Source: Streptomyces sp. NBC_00224 (GTDB lineage Bacteria; Actinomycetota; Actinomycetes; Streptomycetales; Streptomycetaceae). From it: a DNA stretch of 64,000 nt. Location: positions 2,976,001 to 3,040,000 of the forward strand of contig NZ_CP108106.1 in assembly GCF_041435195.1 (NCBI RefSeq). The letters are read 5' to 3'. Positions 56,716-64,000 of the stretch are shown here, piece after piece (the first letter of the stretch is position 1; every line of letters starts with the position of its first letter). Under the pieces are notes generated by a model, which saw only the letters and a list, made by a program, of their open reading frames with translations, was not told where the DNA came from and searched no databases. Both the position numbers and the translations under genes were made by a program.

Positions 56716-57761
56716 CCGCGCTCCCAGAAGGCAGGACCGACGGGCTCTTCGAAGTCGCCGAGCGCTTCGAGGTAACCCTCGCTGTTCACGCCGATCCGCA
56801 GCTGCGGCAGAGCGTGACCGGCCGGGCCGAAGATGACGCGGGCCCCGTCGGAGAGGTCGAAGGTGGACTGGTGGCACGGGCAGAGCACGTGGTGGGTCTG
56901 CTGCTCGTACAGGCTGATCGGGCAACCGACGTGGGTGCAGATCTTCGAGAACGCCACGATGCCCTGGTGCGACCACTCCAGCTCGCGCTTGTCCTTGATG
57001 TTCTCCGGCTGCAGCCGGACGATCATCAGGGCCGCCTTGGCGATCTGGGTCTGGAAGTCGTGCTGGTCCTCCTCCAGGCCCTCGGGCTTGGCGAAGGTGA
57101 GCGAACCGACGGCCACGTCCTCGGGACGAAGCGGCTCGTTGGTGTTCATGTTGATGAGGGCCTTGCCCTTGGCCCACATCGTCTTGCGCAGCTTGTCCTC
57201 GGGCAGGGTGCCCAGGTCGCGCAGCAGCACCACACCGGCGAGCGGCACCATGGCCAGCGCGCCGTACATGGTGTTGCGGATGAGCTTGCGGCGGCCGAAG
57301 CCGGACTCGCGGACGCCGTCCGCCCAGTCCTGCATGACCTTCTCGCGGACCTCCGGCGGCGCCGCGATCTCGTGGCGCTCGTCGGACATCTCCTCGTCGG
57401 ACATCAGCGTGCGGGCCCAGTGGACCGCGCCGGCGCCGATGCAGAACAGCGCGACACCCAGGGTCAGACCCAGGGAGAAGTTCAGCGCGCTGACGTGCCC
57501 GATCGGGAAGATGTAGACGATCTTGTCGATCGGGAAGATCACGAAGGACGCGATGAAGGCGACCGTCGCGACCATCGAGAGCATGAAGAGACCGGCGACC
57601 ACGCGCTCGGAGCGCCTGGCAGCCGCCTCGTCGATGTCCTGGACGCGCGGCATGTGGGGCGGCAGCCCCGGGTCCGCGAACGGGTCGCGGGCGCGCTCTA
57701 CCGAGCCGTGCTCGGGGTCCTGCTCGCTGGGCAGGTTCTCGGAATTGTCTTGGCTACTCAT
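56712..57761 (-). CDS. qcrA: Cytochrome bc1 complex Rieske iron-sulfur subunit
   Basis: A 349-aa protein. Three membrane segments at the N-terminal half (AGLFMLSMVATVAFIASFV and two more) are the actinobacterial feature; canonical Rieske proteins have one. The cluster ligands are CTHVGC and CPCHQSTFD (CxH...CxxH). It passes electrons from menaquinol to QcrC. ATG 57761 overlaps the qcrC stop by 4 bp and its own stop overlaps the qcrB start, giving tight coupling. Confidence 0.97.
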   Translation of the reverse strand: MSSQDNSENLPSEQDPEHGSVERARDPFADPGLPPHMPRVQDIDEAAARRSERVVAGLFMLSMVATVAFIASFVIFPIDKIVYIFPIGHVSALNFSLGLTLGVALFCIGAGAVHWARTLMSDEEMSDERHEIAAPPEVREKVMQDWADGVRESGFGRRKLIRNTMYGALAMVPLAGVVLLRDLGTLPEDKLRKTMWAKGKALINMNTNEPLRPEDVAVGSLTFAKPEGLEEDQHDFQTQIAKAALMIVRLQPENIKDKRELEWSHQGIVAFSKICTHVGCPISLYEQQTHHVLCPCHQSTFDLSDGARVIFGPAGHALPQLRIGVNSEGYLEALGDFEEPVGPAFWERG

Positions 57762-58567
57762 GACTTCTTGGCCTTAGCGGAGTGGGCCGCGATCCAGATG
57801 GCGACTGCGATGAGAGCACCGAGTCCGAAGATCCACGCGAACAGACCCTCGCTGACGGGGCCGAGGCCACCGAGCGAGAGACCACCGGGGCTCGCCGTCT
57901 TCTCACTGTTCACGGCGTCCAGGTACGCGATGATGTCCTGCTTCTGCTTCTGCGGCATCGTCGTGTCGGGGAACGACGGCATGTTCTGCGGGCCGGTCTG
58001 CATGGCCTCGTAGAGGTGCTTCGGTTCCACGCCCTCAAGGCTGGGGGCGTACTTGCCGTGCGTCAGCGCACCGCCCTTGCCGGAGAAGTTGTGGCACTGG
58101 GCGCAGTTGGTGCGGAACAGCTCGCCACCCTTGGCGATGTCCGCGCCTTCCGGGCTGTACTGCTTCTCGGTCGGCGTGATCGGGCCGGCGCCGAGGGAGG
58201 CGATGTACGCGGCGAGCTGGTCGATCTCGGCCTGCGAGTAGATGACCTTCTTCTTCGGCACCTGGGCGCCGGGCTGCTGCGCCGGCATACGGCCGGTGCC
58301 GACCTGGAAGTCCACGGCCGCGGAGCCCACGCCCACCAGGGACGGGCCGTCAGTGGTGCCCTGACCGCCGGTTCCGTGGCAGCTGGCGCAGCCGACGGAG
58401 TAGAGCTTCTTGCCCTCGTCGATGGCGAGGGACTGGGCGGTTTCGTCGGCCTTCGCCTTGTCCGCGGGCGCGAACGCGGCGTACAGCCCCCCGGTGGCCG
58501 CCAGCGCGAGGAGTAGGACGACGAGCGCCGCCAGCGGATGGCGTCGTCGTGCGGAGAGCTTTTTCAC
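57758..58567 (-). CDS. qcrC: Cytochrome bc1 complex di-haem cytochrome c subunit
   Basis: A 269-aa protein with an N-terminal membrane signal (PLAALVVLLLALAATGGLYAAF), two haem c sites (CASCH near residue 60, CAQCH near 155) and a C-terminal anchor (GLFAWIFGLGALIAVAIWIA). The di-haem design replaces soluble cytochrome c and hands electrons straight to CtaC. Length fits the family. It is cotranscribed with ctaE, whose stop lies 64 bp upstream. Confidence 0.97.
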   Translation of the reverse strand: MKKLSARRRHPLAALVVLLLALAATGGLYAAFAPADKAKADETAQSLAIDEGKKLYSVGCASCHGTGGQGTTDGPSLVGVGSAAVDFQVGTGRMPAQQPGAQVPKKKVIYSQAEIDQLAAYIASLGAGPITPTEKQYSPEGADIAKGGELFRTNCAQCHNFSGKGGALTHGKYAPSLEGVEPKHLYEAMQTGPQNMPSFPDTTMPQKQKQDIIAYLDAVNSEKTASPGGLSLGGLGPVSEGLFAWIFGLGALIAVAIWIAAHSAKAKKS

Positions 58568-58631
58568 GGATTACCCCGGTGTCAGGATCTTCTGCGTCGA
58601 TGCGGGATGGTGTCGGGTTCTGCGGACCCGA

Positions 58632-59252
58632 TTACTTGATCAAGTAGATCGTGGCGAAGAGGCCGATCCAGACGACATCGACGAAGTGCCAGTAGTAGGA
58701 CACGACGATGGCGGCGGTTGCCTGCTCGTGGGTGAATCTCTTGGCCGCGTAGGTCCTGCCGAGAACCAGCAGGAAGGCGATCAGACCGCCCGTCACATGC
58801 ATGCCGTGGAAGCCGGTCGTCAGGTAGAACACCGAGCCGTACGGATCGGAGGACAGCGAGAGGCCGTCCTTCTTCACCAGCTCGGTGTACTCGAAGACCT
58901 GGCCTCCGATGAAGATCGCACCCATCACGAACGTGATCATGAACCAGGTGCGCAGCTTCTTCACGTCGCCCCGCTCGGCGGCGAAGACGCCGAGCTGGCA
59001 GGTGAGGGAGGAGAGCACCAGGATCGTGGTGTTCGTCGCCGAGAACGGAAGGTTCAGCGAGGACGCCATTTCCTTCCAGTGCTCGGCGCCCGTCACCGAT
59101 CGCAGGGTGAAGTACATCGCGAAGAGGGCCGCGAAGAACATCAGCTCGGAACTCAGCCAGATGATGGTTCCGACGCTGGTGAGGTTCGGCCGATTGACCG
59201 ACGGGTGCGCGTGCCCGGTTTCTACTGTCGTTGCTGTCGCCACGACCGACAT
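58632..59252 (-). CDS. ctaE: Cytochrome aa3 oxidase subunit III
   Basis: A 206-aa membrane protein with five segments, e.g. [20 protein letters not shown] and [18 protein letters not shown]. Conserved Glu/His residues are in [18 protein letters not shown]. It is the first gene of the ctaE-qcrCAB operon. ATG 59252 has no recognisable Shine-Dalgarno and sits inside a perfect 21-nt palindrome (59243-59263), which may affect initiation or be an operator. Confidence 0.96.
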   Translation of the reverse strand: MSVVATATTVETGHAHPSVNRPNLTSVGTIIWLSSELMFFAALFAMYFTLRSVTGAEHWKEMASSLNLPFSATNTTILVLSSLTCQLGVFAAERGDVKKLRTWFMITFVMGAIFIGGQVFEYTELVKKDGLSLSSDPYGSVFYLTTGFHGMHVTGGLIAFLLVLGRTYAAKRFTHEQATAAIVVSYYWHFVDVVWIGLFATIYLIK

Positions 59253-59263
59253 TATGTCGGTCG
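59243..59263. promoter_or_regulatory. 21-nt palindrome over the ctaE start codon
   Basis: CGACCGACA (59243-59251) and TGTCGGTCG (59255-59263) are perfect 9-bp arms around TTA. The ctaE ATG (59252-59250) lies inside. It lies on the divergent side shared with the pseudo-receiver gene. Confidence 0.55.
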
Positions 59264-59430
59264 CTTATCTCGCGCTCACTCCGGGGGGTGCCGTTCGGTG
59301 TGTCCGGACCCCGTGTCCTGCCCGAACGGCCCATCCCGGCGCCCGCCGAACCGGTGTTGACGCGGTGTCGGACGGAGTAGCATCCGCGCATCGGCTCCCG
59401 AGCCCGTACCGCCGTCGAATCGGAGGAACA

Positions 59431-59847
59431 ATGCAGTCGAGCGCCACCGTACTTGTCTACAGCGACGACGCGAACACCCGTGAGCAGGTGCGGCTCGCCG
59501 CCGGACGCAGGCCCGCCTCCGACGTTCCCCCGGTGACCTTCCTGGAGTGCGCGACCCCACACGCCGTCCTCAAGGAGCTGGACCGCGGCGGCATCGACGT
59601 GTGCGTCCTGGACGGGGAGGCCGTCCCGGCCGGCGGCATGGGGATCTGCCGGCAGATCAAGGACGAGATCTTCCAGTGCCCGCCGGTGCTGCTGCTCATC
59701 GGGCGCCCTCAGGACGCCTGGCTGGCCACCTGGAGCCGTGCGGACGCCGCGGTGACCCTCCCGGTCGAGCCGGTCGAGTTCGCGGCCGCACTGGCCGCCC
59801 TGATCCGTTCGCGCCGCCCGGACGGCGCCGTGGCCACCCGGGCCTGA
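59431..59847 (+). CDS. Stand-alone receiver-like protein (pseudo-receiver)
   Basis: A 138-aa CheY-like fold. The acidic pair is in VLVYSDDANTREQV, and a candidate phospho-Asp is in IDVCVLDGEAVPAGG. However, the conserved C-terminal Lys before Pro is replaced (AAVTLPVEPVEF), and the Thr/Ser position in PVLLLIGRP is lost. So phosphotransfer is doubtful. ATG 59431 follows GGAGG. It is divergent from ctaE-qcrCAB and upstream of no kinase; a link to respiration is only positional. Confidence 0.85.
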   Translation: MQSSATVLVYSDDANTREQVRLAAGRRPASDVPPVTFLECATPHAVLKELDRGGIDVCVLDGEAVPAGGMGICRQIKDEIFQCPPVLLLIGRPQDAWLATWSRADAAVTLPVEPVEFAAALAALIRSRRPDGAVATRA

Positions 59848-59878
59848 TCCGCCCGCCCCAACCCCCACCGGGCAGGCC

Positions 59879-61132
59879 CTAGACCTGCGGCCGTAGCCGG
59901 GCGGAGTTCAGCTTGCTCTGCCCGGCCTTCAGGTCGGCCTGCAGCACGCTGCCCCTGTGCCACTTGTCCCAGCCCACGTTCCAGTCGCCGAACCCGTTGT
60001 CGAAGGGCGTCATGTCCTCGCCGATGCTGTTGACGACCTTGACGATGTCGCCCTCGGTCACGGTCTCGTAGAACCACGCGGCGTTCCCGGTGGACATGCC
60101 CGTACAGCCGTGGCTGACGTTCTCGGAGCCCTGCGAGCCCACCGACCAGGGCGCGGCGTGCACGTACTCGCCGCTCCAGGTGACCCGGGTCGCGTAGTAG
60201 ACCGGCAGGTCGTACGCGTCGGCGCTGCCGGCCGAGATGCCGACCGTCTCCCCGCGCATCCGTACGAAGTACTGCTTGCCCAGCACCACCTTGACGCCGT
60301 TTCGGGTGGAAAAGCCCGGCTTTCCGGTGGTCACCGGAATGGTATTGATCACTTCTCCGTTGCGTTTGACCGTCATGTAGTGCGAGGACGCGTCGGTGAT
60401 GGCCTCGATGCGGTCGCCGGTGGTGATCTTCAGGGGCTGCGCGGGGCCGCCGTACAGCTTGTCCGCGATCCGCACGCCCTCCAGGCGCGAGGAGGCCCTG
60501 ATGGTCGCGTTGGTGGGCCAGTACTCCTTGGGCCGGTAGTGCAGCGTCTTGTCGTCGACCCAGTACCAGGCGCCCTCCACCGACGGCGTGGACTCCACCT
60601 TCAGCGCCCGCTCCACGATCGCGCGGGCCGCCTTGTCCTTGACCGGCTTGCCGAGCTCCGCCGTGATGGGCTGTCCGACGCCGTACTTGCCCGCGTCCGG
60701 GCCGAATTCGACCTTCACGACGTCTTTGGGCGCGGAGGTGTCGAACGTCAGCGTACGGCGCCCCGGAGCCCCGTCGGAGTCCTCCGTGGAGACCACCACC
60801 GTGTAGTGGGCGCCCGCGACCAGCGGGGCCGTGGAGTGCCAGCGGTTCCCGTCGCCGTCGAGCTCGCCCGCCAGATGGCGCCCCGCGGCGTCCATGGCCA
60901 TCACGTCCGTGATGCGCCCGCGGCCGCCCCTGGCGGAGATCTCCAGGGGCTTCTCCGGATCCGCCTTCGCACTGCCCGCCGGGCCGTTGTACGCGATCTG
61001 GCCCGCCGCGTCGTACGGCTTGGCCGAGAGCGGGTTGCTGTCGGAGCGGCCGCACGCGCCGGCGCCCGCCCCGAGGGCAATGACCAGCAGGGTGCAGCTC
61101 AGGACGGTACGGGTACGCGGTGCGTGACTCAT
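59879..61132 (-). CDS. L,D-transpeptidase lipoprotein with Ig-like domains
   Basis: A 417-aa exported enzyme forming 3-3 peptidoglycan cross-links. A signal peptide and lipobox (LLVIALGAGAGAC) are followed by two Ig-like domains (BID) and the YkuD domain. Catalytic Cys and His are in VHAAPWS and NVSHGCTGMSTGNA. Length and order match the mycobacterial LdtMt2-like class. ATG 61132 preferred over GTG 61138. The region upstream has an AT-rich promoter with a GTCATA/TATGAC inverted repeat (61154-61177). Confidence 0.95.
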   Translation of the reverse strand: MSHAPRTRTVLSCTLLVIALGAGAGACGRSDSNPLSAKPYDAAGQIAYNGPAGSAKADPEKPLEISARGGRGRITDVMAMDAAGRHLAGELDGDGNRWHSTAPLVAGAHYTVVVSTEDSDGAPGRRTLTFDTSAPKDVVKVEFGPDAGKYGVGQPITAELGKPVKDKAARAIVERALKVESTPSVEGAWYWVDDKTLHYRPKEYWPTNATIRASSRLEGVRIADKLYGGPAQPLKITTGDRIEAITDASSHYMTVKRNGEVINTIPVTTGKPGFSTRNGVKVVLGKQYFVRMRGETVGISAGSADAYDLPVYYATRVTWSGEYVHAAPWSVGSQGSENVSHGCTGMSTGNAAWFYETVTEGDIVKVVNSIGEDMTPFDNGFGDWNVGWDKWHRGSVLQADLKAGQSKLNSARLRPQV

Positions 61133-61236
61133 GACCACACGTTATGAAAAATAGTCATATTCAGCGCGCGGTATGACTGCAAACGGGCGGCACGCCCTCG
61201 GACGGCCCAAAGCGCCCCGCACGGGCCCCGCGTACG

Positions 61237-61278
61237 TGAAAGGGCCCCGCGGCTCGGATGAGCCGCGGGGCCCTTTCA
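61237..61278 (-). terminator. Perfect 18-bp bidirectional hairpin terminator
   Basis: TGAAAGGGCCCCGCGGCT (61237-61254) and its reverse complement (61261-61278) surround a 6-nt loop. It lies 18 nt past the ctaF stop and ends the ctaCDF operon. Confidence 0.9.
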
Positions 61279-61295
61279 CAGGTACCTGCGAGGAC

Positions 61296-61694
61296 CTACT
61301 GGTTCTGGTTCTCGCCCCGGTAGTACTCGAACACCCAGCCGTAGATACCGATCAGGATCAGCGGCGCCGAGAAGTACAGCAGCCACCAGCCCATCGCGAT
61401 GGCCAGGAACGCGAGCGCGCCACCGATCGCCAGCGAGAGCGGCTGCCAGCTGTGCGGGGCGAAGAACCCCAGCTCACCGGCGTCGTCCGCGACATCGGCC
61501 TCCTTGTCGTCCTGCGCACCCGCATCGACCCGCTTGGCCGTGAAGGCCAGGTAGAAGCCGATCATCACGCTCAGGCCGAAGGCCATCACGAGAGCGGTCG
61601 CACCGGCCGGCTCCTTCGACCACACGCCGTACACGACGGCCATGATCAGGATGAAGACGGAGAGCCAGAGGAACATCTTGCCCTGGATCTTCAC
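61296..61694 (-). CDS. ctaF: Cytochrome c oxidase subunit IV (actinobacterial)
   Basis: A 132-aa protein with four membrane segments ([74 protein letters not shown]). It is the small actinobacteria-specific subunit of aa3 oxidase. ATG 61694 overlaps the ctaD stop by 4 bp, so it is coupled to ctaD. The C-terminus is hydrophilic (RGENQNQ). Confidence 0.95.
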   Translation of the reverse strand: MKIQGKMFLWLSVFILIMAVVYGVWSKEPAGATALVMAFGLSVMIGFYLAFTAKRVDAGAQDDKEADVADDAGELGFFAPHSWQPLSLAIGGALAFLAIAMGWWLLYFSAPLILIGIYGWVFEYYRGENQNQ

Positions 61695-63439
61695 TTGCCC
61701 GCCTCCTTGCCGCCGGCGAGGGCTGTGTTAGTGGCGACACCATCGCCGCCGTGGTTCTCAAGCTGGTCGAGAGCCGCGATCTCAGGGTGGTGCAGATCGA
61801 ACGCCGGCGATTCGGAGCGAATACGCGGCAGGGTGAGGAAGTTGTGCCGCGGCGGCGGGCACGACGTCGCCCATTCGAGCGAACGGCCGTAGCCCCACGG
61901 GTCGTCGACCTCGACCTTCTTGCCGTACTTGGCGGTCTTCCAGACGTTGTACATGAACGGCAGGATCGACAGACCGAGCAGGAAGGAGCTGATGGTCGAG
62001 ATCGTGTTCAGCGCGGTGAAGCCGTCGGCCGCGAGGTAGTCCGCGTAACGACGCGGCATGCCCTCGGCACCGAGCCAGTGCTGCACCAGGAACGTGCCGT
62101 GGAAGCCCACGAACAGCGTCCAGAAGGTGATCTTGCCCAGACGCTCGTCCAGCATCTTGCCCGTGAACTTCGGCCACCAGAAGTGGAATCCGGAGAACAT
62201 CGCGAAGACCACGGTGCCGAAGATGACGTAGTGGAAGTGCGCGACGACGAAGTACGAGTCGGATACGTGGAAGTCCATCGGCGGCGAGGCCAGGATGACG
62301 CCGGTCAGACCACCGAAGGTGAAGGTGATCAGGAAGCCGACAGCCCAGAGCATCGGTGTCTCGAAGGACAGTGAGCCCTTCCACATCGTGCCGATCCAGT
62401 TGAAGAACTTCACACCGGTCGGTACCGCGATGAGGAACGTCATGAACGAGAAGAACGGCAGGAGCACGCCGCCGGTGACGTACATGTGGTGCGCCCACAC
62501 GGTCACGGACAGACCGGCGATGGCGATCGTCGCGCCGACCAGGCCCATGTAGCCGAACATCGGCTTTCTGGAGAACACTGGGATGACTTCGGAAATGATT
62601 CCGAAGAACGGCAAGGCGATGATGTACACCTCTGGATGGCCGAAGAACCAGAAGAGGTGTTGCCACAGCAGCGCGCCGCCGTTGCCGGCGTCGAAGATGT
62701 GGGCACCGAACTTGCGGTCCGCCTCCAGGGCGAACAGCGCGGCGGCCAGCACCGGGAAGGCCAGCAGGACCAGCACACCGGTCAGCAGGACGTTCCACAC
62801 GAAGATCGGCATACGGAACATCGTCATGCCGGGAGCGCGCATGCAGATGATCGTGGTGATGAAGTTGACCGAGCCGAGGATCGTGCCGAAGCCGGAGAAG
62901 GCCAGACCCATGATCCACATGTCGGCGCCGACGCCCGGCGAGCGGACCGCGTCCGACAGCGGGGAGTAGGCGAACCAGCCGAAGTCGGCCGCGCCCTGCG
63001 GGGTGAGGAAGCCACCGACCGCGATGAGCGAGCCGAACAGGTAGAGCCAGTAGGCGAACATGTTCAGCCGCGGGAACGCCACATCGGGCGCGCCGATCTG
63101 CAGCGGCATGATCCAGTTCGCGAATCCGGCGAACAGCGGCGTCGCGAACATCAGCAGCATGATCGTGCCGTGCATCGTGAACGCCTGGTTGAACTGCTCG
63201 TTCGACATGATCTGCGTGCCGGGACGGGCGAGCTCGGCGCGCATGAGCAGCGCCATCACCCCGCCGATGCAGAAGAACACGAACGACGTGACCAGATACA
63301 TCGTGCCGATCGTCTTGTGGTCAGTGGTGGTCAACCACTTCACGACGATGTTCCCCGGCTGCTTGCGCCGGACCGGCAGCTCGTTCTCGTACGAGTCGTC
63401 TGCTGCCGCGGCACCCTGAGATTCGTTGAGGATGCTCAC
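61691..63439 (-). CDS. ctaD: Cytochrome c oxidase subunit I
   Basis: A 582-aa, 12-segment haem-copper oxidase core. It reduces O2 and pumps protons. Haem a/a3 and CuB ligand motifs are visible: [31 protein letters not shown] (CuB His and cross-linked Tyr), [10 protein letters not shown] and [14 protein letters not shown]- and D-channel residues appear intact. GTG 63439 begins SILNESQG and overlaps the ctaC stop by 4 bp. Confidence 0.97.
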   Translation of the reverse strand: MSILNESQGAAAADDSYENELPVRRKQPGNIVVKWLTTTDHKTIGTMYLVTSFVFFCIGGVMALLMRAELARPGTQIMSNEQFNQAFTMHGTIMLLMFATPLFAGFANWIMPLQIGAPDVAFPRLNMFAYWLYLFGSLIAVGGFLTPQGAADFGWFAYSPLSDAVRSPGVGADMWIMGLAFSGFGTILGSVNFITTIICMRAPGMTMFRMPIFVWNVLLTGVLVLLAFPVLAAALFALEADRKFGAHIFDAGNGGALLWQHLFWFFGHPEVYIIALPFFGIISEVIPVFSRKPMFGYMGLVGATIAIAGLSVTVWAHHMYVTGGVLLPFFSFMTFLIAVPTGVKFFNWIGTMWKGSLSFETPMLWAVGFLITFTFGGLTGVILASPPMDFHVSDSYFVVAHFHYVIFGTVVFAMFSGFHFWWPKFTGKMLDERLGKITFWTLFVGFHGTFLVQHWLGAEGMPRRYADYLAADGFTALNTISTISSFLLGLSILPFMYNVWKTAKYGKKVEVDDPWGYGRSLEWATSCPPPRHNFLTLPRIRSESPAFDLHHPEIAALDQLENHGGDGVATNTALAGGKEAGK

Positions 63440-64000
63440 AGTTTGTTCGTCTCCGCGTTCTTGGCGGGGTCGGTCTGAGCGATGCCTGCCGGCACGTAGC
63501 CGGTCTGGCCCTTCGCCGCCAGCTCCTTGAGGTGCTGCTGGTAGCGCTCCGGGGAGACGACCTTCACGTTGAAGAGCATCCGGGAGTGGTCGACACCGCA
63601 CAGCTCGGCGCACTTGCCGAGGAAGGTGCCCTCCTGGGTCGGGGTCACCTCGAAGGAGTTGGTGTGCCCCGGGATGACGTCCTGCTTCATCAGGAAGGGG
63701 ACCACCCAGAAGGAGTGGATGACGTCACGGGACGTCAGCACGAAGCGGACCTTCTCGCCCTTGGGCAGCCACAGCGTGGGCCCGGGGTTTCCGGTCTGCG
63801 GGTTCCGCGTGCCGGGGATGCCGACGTCGTAGACGCCGTCGGCACCGGCCGGGAAGTCCTTGGTGAAGCGGTCCGGAATGGCGGACAGCTCCTTGGACTT
63901 CGCGGCGTCGCCCGTGGCCGGGTTGCCGTCCACGTCCTCGACGTAGTTGAAGCCCCAGCTCCACTGGTAGCCGACCACGTTGACGGTGTGAGCCGGCTTC
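63436..64000 (-). CDS. ctaC: Cytochrome c oxidase subunit II (partial, cut by window end)
   Basis: The C-terminal about 187 residues of CtaC. The reading frame is open to base 64000, so the N-terminal signal and two membrane segments lie outside. Visible: [16 protein letters not shown] (aromatic electron-entry motif) and the CuA site with His in [12 protein letters not shown] and [16 protein letters not shown] (two Cys, His, Met). The first gene of a ctaC-ctaD-ctaF operon with 4-bp overlaps. Not a pseudogene, only truncated by the window. Confidence 0.95.
   Translation of the reverse strand, partial: KPAHTVNVVGYQWSWGFNYVEDVDGNPATGDAAKSKELSAIPDRFTKDFPAGADGVYDVGIPGTRNPQTGNPGPTLWLPKGEKVRFVLTSRDVIHSFWVVPFLMKQDVIPGHTNSFEVTPTQEGTFLGKCAELCGVDHSRMLFNVKVVSPERYQQHLKELAAKGQTGYVPAGIAQTDPAKNAETNKL

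Noticed and set aside
63436..64000. Truncated ctaC pseudogene
   Set aside because: The frame is open to the last base and keeps the CuA motif; it is simply cut by the window end.

Overview
The window is a high-GC, gene-dense stretch of an actinobacterial chromosome, almost certainly Streptomyces. Signs are the third-position GC bias (which opens long shadow frames on both strands), frequent GTG/TTG starts, a PASTA-type Ser/Thr kinase, class II DAHP synthase, ROK glucokinase, and the actinobacterial qcrCAB-ctaCDEF respiratory set with a di-haem QcrC. From memory the gene order resembles the core-chromosome block around glkA, trpD and qcr/cta in model Streptomyces; I could not check this. There is no prophage, insertion sequence, CRISPR array, tRNA/rRNA or secondary-metabolite cluster. 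It is mostly housekeeping DNA with unusually readable regulation.

Layout. 1-6.2 kb: an ABC ATPase, YhgE/Pip and TetR operon, a DUF4126 membrane protein and an FAD desaturase-like enzyme. 6.2-10.5 kb (minus): a Q/Y/G-tailed membrane protein, metF, thiE, an Rv2175c-like DNA-binding protein and a ferredoxin-reductase-like flavoenzyme. 10.5-13 kb: a TPP riboswitch with thiO-thiS-thiG. 13-16.5 kb: PASTA kinase, endonuclease IV-like enzyme, and a CsoR-box-controlled His-rich DUF4396 membrane protein. 16.5-18.1 kb: a molybdopterin oxidoreductase and the iron-storage pair bfr/bfd with an iron box. 18.2-24.7 kb: class II DAHP synthase, a large secreted amidase with tandem repeats, and a trp leader peptide (three Trp codons) plus attenuator ahead of a fused TrpE-TrpG. 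25-36.6 kb: a D-2-hydroxyacid dehydrogenase, phosphofructokinase, a two-component pair, lipid and hydrolase enzymes, glkA, an ArsA-like ATPase, SRPBCC and metallophosphoesterase. 36.9-45 kb: acyl-CoA ligase, cholesterol oxidase, a PimB-type glycosyltransferase, a GT87-type mannosyltransferase, and a MATE pump/PadR pair divided by a 41-bp perfect palindrome. 45-51.7 kb: a metalloprotease lipoprotein, two NlpC/P60 hydrolases, a NYN-domain protein, a rhomboid and an Lrp-like sensor. 52-55 kb: a SAM-IV riboswitch with a class V aminotransferase, and trpD. 55-64 kb: qcrB-qcrA-qcrC-ctaE, a pseudo-receiver, an L,D-transpeptidase, ctaF-ctaD-ctaC (cut by the window end).

Functional threads: thiamine, aromatic/Trp, sulfur amino acid and glycolytic metabolism, cell-wall remodelling and aerobic respiration. 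Many operons carry visible cis-control: two riboswitches, one attenuator, and probable CsoR, DmdR/IdeR, PadR and TetR operators.

The least explained signal is a family of composite palindromic elements in five intergenic gaps (12.9, 24.7, 31.5, 40.5 and 51.8 kb). They share a GTTCGTCTGCGGG...GCGCAGTTCCCCGCGCCCCT module. At four of them a gene's stop codon is followed within a few to about 50 nt, in the sense strand, by a G-quadruplex-type G-tract. Three of the five lie between convergent genes, which suggests a 3'-end or transcription-termination role.
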